Shown here one piece after another: positions 16,291-25,696 of a stretch of DNA of 64,000 nt. The stretch comes from Bacteroidia bacterium (lineage in GTDB: Bacteria; Bacteroidota; Bacteroidia; Bacteroidales; CAJPTX01). The DNA lies in contig CAJPTC010000001.1 in assembly GCA_905373475.1 (NCBI GenBank), forward strand, positions 124,001 to 188,000. Direction: 5' to 3'. Within the stretch, counting starts at the first letter, position 1, and each line of letters starts with the position of its first letter. The translations under genes and the position numbers were made by a program. Below the pieces are notes generated by a model. The model was not told where the DNA came from and searched no databases. It saw only the letters and a program-made list of their open reading frames with translations.

Positions 16291-17640
16291 TTATCTGGGG
16301 CGTGTGCCAGCAATGTTCATAATATTGTACGCATAATTCCCTGCACAAATATCAGTATCGCCATCTGAGACTACAGGGCGATTTGTATCGAAAACACTTT
16401 CTAAGAAATAGCCATTATGTACTCCATCCCATCCCCAGTTGCAATGCAACAAAACGCGTTCTTCCTTACTTCCTGTTTTTGCTTCATACAGTGGTTCTAA
16501 AACCATGCGTTCTTGCTTCCAGTATCCGTCGCAGAGCCAAGCATGACCGATAGTTGTTGTTGCAGTTTTTCGCCGCCCTGACATTATCGCAGGACTTCTC
16601 TTCTTGATACTTTCAAGAATGAGAGGGAGATTGTAGTTTACTAAGTCTGTTGTATGTTGATACCCAATTCCCCTGAGCACTTCTGGGATATCGCTTGTAA
16701 ATGCTCCTGTTCCTTCTGCTCCCCAACTATTATTAAGCGCATTCCCTATTTTTCTAAATAGGAAAGCCACCTGCTCTGCAAATTCCTGTTTTTCTGCTCC
16801 TTCGTATTTCTTATATGTTTTCTTTGTTTTCAGAAGACGCCAATTTAACTCTCGCCCTGCAAGTGTGGTTGGGTAATTGAATGCCGATAAAAATTGCGCA
16901 GTTGCCGTAGCTACACAACCTGCAGGTGCTTTTTTTCCATCAACCCAAGGAGCATTCTTATTATAAGGATAAAATTGCCCCCATGTCACGTGAATCAAGT
17001 TCTCTGTCTTTTCTGTCGTTTGCCACCGATTGAAAATGATCTCTGAGCCAATCCCTTTCCAATTAAGCTGCATATCATCAATAATGTTTTCGGCTAGCTT
17101 GGGTATACCTAGCTCCTGTACGTAGTACACTGGGAGCATGTCTAGAAAAAGGCTTATTCCTGATTTTTCATCAACGTTGTTTCTGTCGAAAGAACTTTCG
17201 TCAGAAAAAGCAATGAGCTCTGGTATACGTCTGTCGCCCGAAATGATAAAAAAGCCCTTTGTATCCTTTCGATTGAGGATGTAAAAGATAGTATCTACAG
17301 GAAAGTTGCTAATGAAATTTTGGGAGTATCCTGCAGTATTACTCTTAGGTCGTATAAGGTAATCTATATCAAATTGCACGACTCCTATAGAGTTAGAGTT
17401 TGTCAGCATTTCCCCGTTTAAACTTTCTCCTTGAAGAAATTCTCGTGCGATAGCAACCGCTTCGCCCCTTGTGCGCTGCGCAGATTGTTGTGCCATAACA
17501 CCTGTCAATTGTCTTGCCTCTGTTCTTGTCGTTGTCTGCTGTTTCGTTTGAGGGATTGGAATCTCTTTGTTACACGAACTCAAAACGGATAGAATGACTA
17601 GGAGTAAAGAACAACCGCTCAAAAATCTAAAAGCTCTCAT
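16291..17640 (-). CDS. Peptidase C10 family cysteine protease (streptopain/PrtT-like), lipoprotein
   Basis: 449 residues. The signal ends in VLSSC (cysteine 23), so the protein is a predicted lipoprotein. Residues about 50-200 form the Spi/PrtT-type propeptide (AVAIAREFLQGES, FFIISGDRRIPELIAFSDESSF). The catalytic domain has its nucleophile in APAGCVATATAQFL (about C242) and its histidine in TIGHAWLCDGY (about H366), followed by LLHCNWGWDGVHNGYFLESVF, all typical of C10 enzymes such as streptopain and interpain A. Such proteases are secreted zymogens that degrade host proteins. There is no T9SS sorting domain; membrane attachment replaces it. First gene of a two-gene unit with the lipoprotein at 15640. 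Confidence 0.92.
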   Translation of the reverse strand: MRAFRFLSGCSLLLVILSVLSSCNKEIPIPQTKQQTTTRTEARQLTGVMAQQSAQRTRGEAVAIAREFLQGESLNGEMLTNSNSIGVVQFDIDYLIRPKSNTAGYSQNFISNFPVDTIFYILNRKDTKGFFIISGDRRIPELIAFSDESSFDRNNVDEKSGISLFLDMLPVYYVQELGIPKLAENIIDDMQLNWKGIGSEIIFNRWQTTEKTENLIHVTWGQFYPYNKNAPWVDGKKAPAGCVATATAQFLSAFNYPTTLAGRELNWRLLKTKKTYKKYEGAEKQEFAEQVAFLFRKIGNALNNSWGAEGTGAFTSDIPEVLRGIGYQHTTDLVNYNLPLILESIKKRSPAIMSGRRKTATTTIGHAWLCDGYWKQERMVLEPLYEAKTGSKEERVLLHCNWGWDGVHNGYFLESVFDTNRPVVSDGDTDICAGNYAYNIMNIAGTRPR

Positions 17641-17663
17641 AGCATAAAAATATTAGTTCTCTA

Positions 17664-17671
17664 CAAAGATA
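17664..17671 (-). promoter_or_regulatory. Putative -7 box of the C10 protease operon
   Basis: The minus strand reads TATCTTTG, an exact TAnnTTTG match 24 bp before the start codon. A TTG lies upstream at a spacing of about 22 bp, which is longer than ideal. The divergent gap 17641-17970 holds nothing else I can identify apart from the GGAGGGAG ribosome-binding site of the aldolase at about 17959. Confidence 0.5.
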
Positions 17672-17970
17672 ATTTTTTTTCGTATAACCAAGACAATTGT
17701 TTGCATTTTGCAATTTAATTCTGTTCAGGAACGATAATCTGTAGCACGTGCTCCATACGTTGCTCGTGCATAAATGCGTGTAAGTTGCCTCAATACCAAA
17801 TTGTGATTTTCGTTCCCCAAGTCTCTCGTTTCGCATTTTTATTTTCATCATCGGATGCCATGGGCAATACGCCTACAGATCTGATAATCAATATTCTCTG
17901 TAGAGACAGAGAGCACGCCCGCTAGCTTCAAAAGTTCAAATGTTGTACATTTACAGAGCGGAGGGAGAAA

Positions 17971-18996
17971 ATGATACATTTTACGTGCGACTATTGCGAA
18001 GGGGCGCATCCCGAGATCTTGCGTAGGCTCTCGGAAACGAACTACGAACAAATGGCAGGCTATGGGGAAGACCCCTACTGCACGTCGGCGAAAGAGAAGA
18101 TACGCCTTGCCATACAATGCCCCAGTGCGGAGGTTTATTTTTTGGTAGGTGGTACACAAACAAATGCAACCGTGATAGACGCCATGCTTCCGCACTATGC
18201 GGGGGCAATTAGCGTTGATTCGGGGCATATAGCAGTACACGAAGCGGGAGCTATTGAGTTCTGTGGACATAAGGTGATTACACTCCCCGCACAAGATGGC
18301 AAGTTGATGGCGGAAGCGTTGGCCGAATACCTCATGCGCTTCTATGCTGATCCTACGTGGCAGCACGTTGCGCAACCTGGTATGGTCTATATATCCTACC
18401 CAACAGAATGGGGAACGATTTATAGCAAGCAGGAACTAACGGCTCTCTATGCCCAGTGTAGAAAGTATGGCTTACCTCTCTTTATTGACGGCGCTCGCTT
18501 AGGTTATGGGCTGGCAGCAGCGCACGATCTCACATTTGTGGAACTGGCGCAATTGTGCGATGTGTTCTCTATTGGAGGCACAAAGGTGGGTGCGTTGTGC
18601 GGCGAGGCAGTAGTCTTTCCTCGCGGTAATGCCCCGAAGAATTTCTTTAGCATTGTGAAACAGCATGGCGCTCTACTCGCTAAAGGGCGTTTACTAGGCA
18701 TTCAGTTTGATACGCTTTTTACGGACAACCTTTATTTCCGTATCAGCGAGGGGGCTGTAAAACGTGCCATGCGTCTACGAGAAATATTTGCCGCAAAGGG
18801 TAGCCCATTTTTCAACGATTCGCCTACCAATCAGCAATTCCCTATCCTCAGCCAAGAACAAATAACCCTTCTGAAAGAGAATGTTGCGTTTGAAGTCTGG
18901 GAAGAACGTCCCGACCATACGTTCCTAACTCGTTTTGCCACGAGCTGGGCTACACCCGATGAGCACCTAGAACAGCTAGAAGCTTTCCTTGGGTAG
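17971..18996 (+). CDS. ltaE: Low-specificity L-threonine aldolase
   Basis: 341 residues, a PLP enzyme of the beta-eliminating lyase/threonine aldolase family. It opens IHFTCDYCEGAHPEIL, has GYGEDPYC and the cofactor-ring contact FLVGGTQTNATV, the aspartate in LFIDGARLGYGL, and the Schiff-base lysine in FSIGGTKVGALCG (about K205). It cleaves L-threonine (or L-allo-threonine) to glycine and acetaldehyde in the cytoplasm. The start has a strong GGAGGGAG site. With hutI and glsA nearby it fits an amino-acid fermenting lifestyle. It appears monocistronic. Stereospecificity cannot be read from the sequence. Confidence 0.92.
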   Translation: MIHFTCDYCEGAHPEILRRLSETNYEQMAGYGEDPYCTSAKEKIRLAIQCPSAEVYFLVGGTQTNATVIDAMLPHYAGAISVDSGHIAVHEAGAIEFCGHKVITLPAQDGKLMAEALAEYLMRFYADPTWQHVAQPGMVYISYPTEWGTIYSKQELTALYAQCRKYGLPLFIDGARLGYGLAAAHDLTFVELAQLCDVFSIGGTKVGALCGEAVVFPRGNAPKNFFSIVKQHGALLAKGRLLGIQFDTLFTDNLYFRISEGAVKRAMRLREIFAAKGSPFFNDSPTNQQFPILSQEQITLLKENVAFEVWEERPDHTFLTRFATSWATPDEHLEQLEAFLG

Positions 18997-19126
18997 CTGC
19001 TGTAGCAAGACCAATAGGCATAGGCAATAAAGAGTCAAACGTCGTAAAAGAGAGTTGCAACTGGGATTTTTTCTATACCAATACTCAAACTAGTGATCTG
19101 TAATTTGCTTTTCGTTCCATAAGGTT

Positions 19127-22100
19127 ATGTACTCCACACTCGGCAATGAGTTTTTTCAACAATTGGCTAATTCGTTTGAAAACGATGCTTTTGAAGGAAA
19201 GTACGAAACCCTCGCACATATCTTCCGCCGAGCATTAAATGAGAAATTAGAAGGAAAAAAGATCTCGTTCCCAGGTGCTTATCCGCAACTCAAATACCTT
19301 ATTACCGAGTACAAGATCCCGTTCAAGGCGGCGAGGCTGCTACATACCACACGTATACGTTTGCAGCGTGTTGGCGGCGACTCGTCCCATCTTAACGAAC
19401 GTACGCTTGTGCTCGATCTTTATGCAGTAGCTCTCCTGTTGTACTATCTCTACCCAGGTAGCGTAATCCCCGCTTCACTCAAGGCGCTATTGCCCAAAGA
19501 GGTGAATATAGAGCCACTTGCTCCTGTTTTGGACTCGGTGTTGCGCGTAGACGTCTCGCACTTCGATGAACAGTACATCTATGGTACGGATGTAGTAACC
19601 GACGCACCTGTTCGGATCAACATCCACGAACAAGCGTTAGGAACACTTGGGCGCTTGGGGGAGTTTACAAAGTATTTACATGCGGGGAGTCAGATACATG
19701 TTATTCGTCCGCACGGGAGTATAGAGAATCTCTATCCCGAGTTACTTATCTATGAGCCAGACTATCTCATCAACATATCGAGTATTGCCGCTTGTTTCCG
19801 CCCCGAGGGAGTAAGCGCCTACAGCTATTTGGTGGGGAAATTTCAGCCACACCCTGTAAGTTGGCAGATTGAACTCGGGAATTTGGCAGGCGAACTCCTC
19901 GATCTGCATGTCCATCACAAGCATTTCGATATAGAAGAAGTAATACTCACCCACATTCGTCGGCACGCTCTAGTCAGTGTTTCTCCTGCAATGGATATTG
20001 AGGCAGTGGAACGCGAAGCGCGACGTCAATCGGTCTACATCGAGGAGACAATCAATAGAACGCTTGTACAAAATTCTCCCTTGTATAAGCGCGAAGAGTT
20101 GCTGCTCGAACCTTCCTTTTTTGGCCAGTTATTGGGGATTGACGGGCGTATGGACTTGCTGCAACGCGATTACAACCTCCTGATTGAGCAAAAATCGGGC
20201 AAGGCAAGCTTTTATAGGGAAGAAGATGCTAAACCCCGCGGGCTGCTCGATGCGCACTACGTACAAATATTGCTCTATCAGGCTGTGTTGCACTATGCTT
20301 TTCGAGTGCCCAGTAACCAGATGGAAACCTACCTCCTCTATTCTAAATACCCAGAACCGCTAATGAGCGTGGGGCGTGCCCCCGAACTCCTGTATCGAGC
20401 CATTGAACTTCGCAATGAGATCGTATGGAACGAGGAGCAGTTTCGTAAACAGGGCTTTAAGGTGTTAACCGAGCTTACACCTAGTCTTTTCAATACTTCT
20501 GGCAAGCAGGGTACGCTCTGGACACAGTACACTGAACCCCAATTACGCGATTTCTTAGCTCCGTTCCACACGCAAAATAACCTTGCACTAAGCTACTTTA
20601 TGCGCTTTGCGCAGAGCGTACAACAAGAGCAGGCGCTGGCTAAAATAGGCAATGCTCAGAACATGAGTTTTGGGTTTGCAAGTAAATGGCTCAATACCTA
20701 CGAAGAACGGCGGCAAAAAGGGAGCATTCTGTGCGACCTTGACCTGATTCTCATCCCCGATGCTGAGGGGAAATATCGCAGGCTTGAGTTGCGTGCTTCT
20801 ACTGACAATGCATTGACTACCAGTAGTAATTTCCGAGTGGGCGATATCGTGGTGGTCTATCCTTGTGCGCCTGAGGCTATGCCCGATGTGCGTAGGAATA
20901 TCATTTTTAAGGGGAAAATTACAGAGCTTACCGACACCTCTGTTGTGGTACTCCTAAACCACAGTCAGTCTAGCTTGCTTGCCTTTGAAACTCCGAACGG
21001 ATCGTATCGGTGGGTGATAGAGAGCGATATAAACGAATCGTCGTACACGGCACAATTCCAAGGTTTATATTCCTTTCTCCGTTGCAATGCAGAGCGGCAG
21101 AACCTGCTTCTTTTGCAGCGCCACCCAGTGGTAGACAAATCCATGACGCTATTGGGCGACTATGGCGAACACCAACAGCTAGTGCTCCACGCAAAACAGG
21201 CGCGGGATCTGTTCCTCATATTAGGGCCTCCTGGCACGGGAAAAACCTCCTACGTGCTGATGAATATCTTGCGAGAGGAGCTGCTCAGCCCTGAAGCAAA
21301 TGTACTGCTTTCGGCATTCACGAATCGTGCTGTAAACGAGATCTGTAGTAAGCTCGTAGCTGATGGCATCGATTTCATTCATCTCGGAACTCGACTTTCG
21401 GCTGCCCCAGAATACCATCCCTACTTGCTAGAAGAAAGGGTAAAAAATTGTAGGAGTGTGGCAGAAATACGAGAGGTTCTGGAAACAACTCGTGTCTTTT
21501 GCGGGAACTGTACTCTGCTTGCTGCACAATTGCACCTGTTGGCTATAAAGAAATTTTCGCTCGCCATAATAGACGAAGCCTCGCAGCTCCTAGAACCACA
21601 ACTGCTCCCTCTGTTTTGTGCTCACGAGACGGAGGGACGCAAATCTATAGGGCGTTTTGTGCTGATAGGAGACCACAAGCAACTCCCCGCCATTGCCCAG
21701 CAGTCCGATGAGCTTGCAGTCATTGAAGACGAAGCTCTAAGGGCTATAGGTCTTACCAATTGCAAGAATTCTTTCTTTGAGCGTTTCTATCTTGCCTATC
21801 GTAATGATGCGTCGGTAACGCACTTCCTCACCAAACAGGCGCGCATGCATGAGGCTATTGCTGCCTTTGCCAATTACAACTTTTACCAAGGACGGCTCAT
21901 TACAAGAGGGCTTCCGCATCAGACGGAGCGACTTGTTGCACTACCACCAATGACCAATAGCCATTTACAGTTCCTCGCTTCGCGGCGTCTCTTGTTCCTT
22001 AGTTATGCCGCGAAGGAAAGTAATAGCACAAACAACGAGAATGTGAATCGTTGCGAGGCGGAACTTATTGCGCGCCTTGTAGAAGATTTTATGGCCTATT

Positions 22101-23338
22101 ACACACAGAGAGGCATTAAATTCAGCATAAAAGACGACTTAGGTATCATCGTGCCATATCGAATGCAAATCGCTGCGGTTCGAGCTGCAATACGATTGCG
22201 TGAAATAGAGGATGCTGACTTGATTGCTATAGATACCGTAGAGCGTTATCAGGGCAGCGAGCGCAGGGTGATTATTTATGGGTTTACGGCGCAAACCCCC
22301 TTTCAGCTTAATTTTTTGGCAAGCAGCAGTACGTGGGAAACGGGCTCGCTCATAGACAGAAAGCTGAATGTGGCGATGACGCGTGCGCGCGAACATTTGC
22401 TTTTAGTGGGCAATGCGGCTTTGTTAAGTGAGGACTATACCTTTTACAAACTGATACGCTACTGTAAAACAGTAGGCGCATTTCTTGAAGTAGAACCTAA
22501 AGCATTTGTGTCGGAAGAATGGACGTATACAGCTCCTCCGCCACGTACTGCAAAAAAATGGCACTATCCGTTTGATGCGCAACTCTTTCTAGCCTACGAA
22601 CGTTTGATACTCGAGGAGTTGCAGCGTCCTAATCCCGAGCGGATGGGGAAGGCGCTGAATTCGTTGGGAGAGGATTTTATTGACAATTTGCTTTGTTACG
22701 GCCGTTCGCGCCTCGAGCACGACATAGAATTGGTGATGGGTGAGAGTTTGGTTACACAGCTGACGCCCTCTGAACAGGCACTACTTTGGGCTGATCACTA
22801 TCTGCCGTCGTACTACGAGCAAAGTGTGCAGTTACATGCTCCTTTGCGCAATGCACTTTTAGCTCAGGATTTAGAGGCGCAACCAATCCTCTTTATAGAG
22901 ATAGGCAACAGTATAGCAGGGGCTCTTGGTCTTTTTCGTCAGCTTTATGCCGTGCAAAAGAGGATAAGCTATTGTGGTATAGACGTACCGCAAGCACTAG
23001 CAACATTAGGTGTACAGCTTTTCCATGAGACGAATACCGACGTAGCTTCTGTCCGTTTTGAAAGCGACGAAGAATGCCTAGCTTCCCTCCTAGAACAGAC
23101 TCCTGCTTCGGTAGTAGTGCTGCATTGCTCTTGTACGTTCACAAGTTGGTCGGCTGAGCGAGCTGCAAAGTTTGCCCGTACATTGTTTGAAATATTTGAA
23201 AAGCAGCAGAAGCATCGCTACTTCCTTTGTGGCATAACGGAGGATGGCGAGCGAGAGCGAAGAAGTTATCGTGTATTTTACGAAATCGTACGATTTGCAA
23301 AAGAGGTAACGTTCTTGCAAGCCACAAGACACAATTGA
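19127..23338 (+). CDS. Dna2-like nuclease-helicase (RecB-type nuclease + SF1 helicase) with extra C-terminal domain
   Basis: 1403 residues. A RecB/Cas4-type nuclease lies in the first third: D343 in GIDGRMDLL, E354-Q-K356 in LLIEQKSGKA, and Q380xxxY384. The SF1 helicase follows: Walker A ILGPPGTGKTS (K706), DEAS at about 816, GDHKQLPAI, RMHEAIAAFANYNFY, and the arginine-finger end NVAMTRAREHLLLVG at about 1090. This order is that of Dna2/NAM7-type enzymes that process DNA ends and flaps. No obvious four-cysteine iron-sulfur cluster surrounds the nuclease, unlike many Cas4/Dna2 proteins. Residues about 1253-1403 form an unexpected tail that looks like a Rossmann fold (ILFIEIGNSIAGALGLF, YCGIDVP, VVVLHCSCTF). 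Role inferred: DNA repair or replication, possibly defence. Confidence 0.85.
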   Translation: MYSTLGNEFFQQLANSFENDAFEGKYETLAHIFRRALNEKLEGKKISFPGAYPQLKYLITEYKIPFKAARLLHTTRIRLQRVGGDSSHLNERTLVLDLYAVALLLYYLYPGSVIPASLKALLPKEVNIEPLAPVLDSVLRVDVSHFDEQYIYGTDVVTDAPVRINIHEQALGTLGRLGEFTKYLHAGSQIHVIRPHGSIENLYPELLIYEPDYLINISSIAACFRPEGVSAYSYLVGKFQPHPVSWQIELGNLAGELLDLHVHHKHFDIEEVILTHIRRHALVSVSPAMDIEAVEREARRQSVYIEETINRTLVQNSPLYKREELLLEPSFFGQLLGIDGRMDLLQRDYNLLIEQKSGKASFYREEDAKPRGLLDAHYVQILLYQAVLHYAFRVPSNQMETYLLYSKYPEPLMSVGRAPELLYRAIELRNEIVWNEEQFRKQGFKVLTELTPSLFNTSGKQGTLWTQYTEPQLRDFLAPFHTQNNLALSYFMRFAQSVQQEQALAKIGNAQNMSFGFASKWLNTYEERRQKGSILCDLDLILIPDAEGKYRRLELRASTDNALTTSSNFRVGDIVVVYPCAPEAMPDVRRNIIFKGKITELTDTSVVVLLNHSQSSLLAFETPNGSYRWVIESDINESSYTAQFQGLYSFLRCNAERQNLLLLQRHPVVDKSMTLLGDYGEHQQLVLHAKQARDLFLILGPPGTGKTSYVLMNILREELLSPEANVLLSAFTNRAVNEICSKLVADGIDFIHLGTRLSAAPEYHPYLLEERVKNCRSVAEIREVLETTRVFCGNCTLLAAQLHLLAIKKFSLAIIDEASQLLEPQLLPLFCAHETEGRKSIGRFVLIGDHKQLPAIAQQSDELAVIEDEALRAIGLTNCKNSFFERFYLAYRNDASVTHFLTKQARMHEAIAAFANYNFYQGRLITRGLPHQTERLVALPPMTNSHLQFLASRRLLFLSYAAKESNSTNNENVNRCEAELIARLVEDFMAYYTQRGIKFSIKDDLGIIVPYRMQIAAVRAAIRLREIEDADLIAIDTVERYQGSERRVIIYGFTAQTPFQLNFLASSSTWETGSLIDRKLNVAMTRAREHLLLVGNAALLSEDYTFYKLIRYCKTVGAFLEVEPKAFVSEEWTYTAPPPRTAKKWHYPFDAQLFLAYERLILEELQRPNPERMGKALNSLGEDFIDNLLCYGRSRLEHDIELVMGESLVTQLTPSEQALLWADHYLPSYYEQSVQLHAPLRNALLAQDLEAQPILFIEIGNSIAGALGLFRQLYAVQKRISYCGIDVPQALATLGVQLFHETNTDVASVRFESDEECLASLLEQTPASVVVLHCSCTFTSWSAERAAKFARTLFEIFEKQQKHRYFLCGITEDGERERRSYRVFYEIVRFAKEVTFLQATRHN

Positions 23339-23392
23339 GTTGTGCGGTGTGCCTGCCAATGTTAACAGTAGTGAGGTCGCGCGAACGGGAAT

Positions 23393-23423
23393 TTTGTGGC
23401 ACGATCGCGAAAATCTAAATTTG
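23393..23423 (+). promoter_or_regulatory. Consensus promoter of the radical SAM gene
   Basis: TTTG at 23393-23396, an exact 19-bp spacer and TAAATTTG at 23416-23423 match both elements of the Bacteroidota housekeeping promoter without a mismatch. The start codon is at 23468, so the leader is about 38 bases. Confidence 0.75.
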
Positions 23424-23467
23424 CGACGCAATTATCCGCGTAATGCAAATCGTAACGAATCGGTTAT

Positions 23468-24340
23468 ATGCTGTATAACGAACCCTTGTACCGCCCTCCG
23501 AGTGAGGCCAATTCTGCCATCGTTCAGGTGACGCTGGGCTGCTCGTGGAATCAGTGTCTATTCTGCGACATGTACCATGAGAAACGCTTTCGGCTTGTCC
23601 CTCTACAAGAGGTAGAAAACGATCTGCGTACCCTGTCGGAGTACATGCCCGAGGCTCGCAAGCTCTTTCTTGCCGATGGCGATGCTTTTGTGCTTTCGTA
23701 CGACAAGCTCCGTCCTATACTGGAACTTGCGCATTCTTACTTCCCAGCCTTGCACCGCATTTCTGCGTATGCTCTTCCTCGTGATATTGCCTCCAAGTCG
23801 CCCGCGGAACTCCAAGCGCTGCGCCAGTTAGGGCTCTCGTTGCTCTACGTAGGTGTAGAAACAGGGTCGGACTATTTGCTGGGAGCTATCCGCAAATCGG
23901 AGACACGTACGTCGATAATCGAGGGGATAAATAAGGCGCACGCAGCGGGGATTGATACTTCGGTAATGATTATCTCGGGGTTAGGCGGAAAGGAATACTC
24001 CGAGGAGCATGCCAAGGAGTCGGCGTCGCTTCTGAACCTCATTCAACCTAAGTATCTTTCAACACTTACCCTTTTTCTACCGCGCGGGCTCGCGGACTAT
24101 CAGCAAGTGTTTGGGGGAAATTTCACGCCCCTAGATACCTACGGTGTGCTACAGGAGTTACGCCTATTTATCGGGGCGCTCGAACTAGAGGGGACTATAT
24201 TCCGTAGCAACCATGTATCGAACTCTCTGCCATTGGAGGGGATTTTGAACCGAGATTGTGCAAAGCTTCTGGCTACTATCGATCGGATGAGTTCGGAGGC
24301 AGAGCGCTTGCGTCGCTTTACCCCCGAATATGGGTACTAA
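23468..24340 (+). CDS. Radical SAM protein (COG1032-like)
   Basis: 290 residues. The [4Fe-4S] site is the CX4CX2C motif CSWNQCLFC in VTLGCSWNQCLFCDMYHEK; this spacing, with an aromatic after the third cysteine, is characteristic of the B12-binding-lacking COG1032 branch rather than the usual CX3CX2C. Downstream are LFLADGDAFVL (the GGE-like segment), LLYVGVETGSDYLLGAIRKS and SVMIISGLGGKEY, all contacting SAM in the TIM barrel. Members of this group occur widely in anaerobes without an assigned reaction. The gene has its own consensus promoter and is convergent with the glsA operon. Confidence 0.88.
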   Translation: MLYNEPLYRPPSEANSAIVQVTLGCSWNQCLFCDMYHEKRFRLVPLQEVENDLRTLSEYMPEARKLFLADGDAFVLSYDKLRPILELAHSYFPALHRISAYALPRDIASKSPAELQALRQLGLSLLYVGVETGSDYLLGAIRKSETRTSIIEGINKAHAAGIDTSVMIISGLGGKEYSEEHAKESASLLNLIQPKYLSTLTLFLPRGLADYQQVFGGNFTPLDTYGVLQELRLFIGALELEGTIFRSNHVSNSLPLEGILNRDCAKLLATIDRMSSEAERLRRFTPEYGY

Positions 24341-24385
24341 AATTGCGTAACTCTAATTGGGTTGCGCCCCTTTGCAATCTGACAA

Positions 24386-24721
24386 TTAACGCGTTTTCCG
24401 ATACCGATTGAAGAGAAGAAGAAAATCTATCGCCATGATGAGCATGAGCGCAAAGAGCGTTTTTACGCCCATCATTAGGAAGACGAGTCCTAGTAGGAGG
24501 GCAAAGAGTAATAGTAAGCGCGCTTTCGATTCGTATTTCACGCCGCGCATCAGGATGGCGAGCCCGCGTGCCAAAATGTAAAGCAGCACGGCTAAGACAA
24601 TAATCGCATTGGAGGCTGTGTAGGAAAAGAAGGTTAATAGCCCTGCAAGAGCAATAAGAACCACGCTTGCCACAAAAGCCCAGACCTCGAAACGATAGAA
24701 AATGTGAGCCTTGCTCGCCAT
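24386..24721 (-). CDS. Small four-helix membrane protein
   Basis: 111 residues and almost wholly membrane-embedded: four hydrophobic segments at about 13-33, 38-60, 67-85 and 86-105 with basic loops (RGVKYESKAR, FNRYRKTR). I do not recognise the family. It begins 3 bases after the stop of glsA and must be cotranslated with it. A link to glutamine or glutamate handling is suggested only by position. Confidence 0.75.
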   Translation of the reverse strand: MASKAHIFYRFEVWAFVASVVLIALAGLLTFFSYTASNAIIVLAVLLYILARGLAILMRGVKYESKARLLLLFALLLGLVFLMMGVKTLFALMLIMAIDFLLLFNRYRKTR

Positions 24722-24724
24722 ATT

Positions 24725-25654
24725 CTAGAAAATAGATAACCCCGTACGAGTGGTGAACTCTTCGAGAAAATCAATGCCCAGTTGCGAATTGCCCAATGCA
24801 TTAAGCCCTGGCGACCACGTAGCTACAGTCAGTTCGCTAGGTATGAGCCCCACAATGCCTCCCCCTACGCCACTCTTAGCGGGAATTCCCACACGGAAGG
24901 CAAAATCGCCCGCTTCGTTGTAAAGCCCCGTAGTGAGCATTAATGCATTAGTGCGCTTTGTTTGGCTCGCCGTAAGGAGCTGTGTACGAGTCAGCGGATT
25001 GATACCACTACACGCCAAAAACTGCACGGCTTGTGCTAGTTCGGTGCACGTCATGCGGATAGAGCACTGCATAAAATAAAGGTCAAGCACTTTGCGCACC
25101 GAATGGTGAATATTCCCGAAACTCTTCATTAGATAACAAAGAGCCGCATTGCGCGATCCATAGGCGAGTTCGGAGCGATATACTTCCTCGTCGTAGTCTA
25201 TCGTATTGCACCCCGTGAGGTTGTGGAGAAAAGAGAGCAACTCGAACATAGGGTCATCAAAATCGTCGATGAGCATGTCGGTTATCACCATAGCTCCCGC
25301 ATTGATAAAGGGATTGCGCGGGATGCCATTCTCTGCCTCTAGCTGAAATAAGGAGTTAAACGATGTGCCCGAGGGCTCTTTCCCCAAACGCTCCCATACC
25401 TTTTCGCCGCGCTCGGCAAAAGCCATGGTAAAGGCAAACAGTTTGCTAATGCTTTGAATGGAGAAAGGTTCTTCAGCATCTCCAAAGCTGAGCTTTTGGG
25501 CTGAGAGTGTTTGCACAGCTACGCCAAACCGCTGCGGATCTACTTTACCAAGAGCGGGAATGTAGTCTGCCACTTTTCCGCGACCTCGCTTCCGTGAGTA
25601 TTCGGTGAAAAGAGTCCCGACAATCTCGGAAAGAGTCTGTTGTGACAAAGACAT
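24725..25654 (-). CDS. glsA: Glutaminase A
   Basis: 309 residues, the normal size for the serine-dependent glutaminase family. The catalytic SxxK pair is S68 and K71 in EEPFSIQSISKLFAF. Other family blocks are GKEPSGTSFNS, ENGIPRNPFINAGAM, AYGSRNAALCYLMKSFGN, TGLYNEAGDFAFRVGIPAKSGVGGGI and SPGLNALGNSQLG. It hydrolyses glutamine to glutamate and ammonia in the cytoplasm. It lies 42 bases after hutI, so the operon feeds both histidine and glutamine into glutamate. Confidence 0.96.
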   Translation of the reverse strand: MSLSQQTLSEIVGTLFTEYSRKRGRGKVADYIPALGKVDPQRFGVAVQTLSAQKLSFGDAEEPFSIQSISKLFAFTMAFAERGEKVWERLGKEPSGTSFNSLFQLEAENGIPRNPFINAGAMVITDMLIDDFDDPMFELLSFLHNLTGCNTIDYDEEVYRSELAYGSRNAALCYLMKSFGNIHHSVRKVLDLYFMQCSIRMTCTELAQAVQFLACSGINPLTRTQLLTASQTKRTNALMLTTGLYNEAGDFAFRVGIPAKSGVGGGIVGLIPSELTVATWSPGLNALGNSQLGIDFLEEFTTRTGLSIF

Positions 25655-25696
25655 TGCTTATCGAACGGATGGTTTGTAACGAACTCGCCTGTCTGT

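Noticed and set aside
19127..23338. CRISPR-associated Cas4 fusion
   Set aside because: The nuclease is of that superfamily, but there is no array, no cas gene and no iron-sulfur cysteine set.
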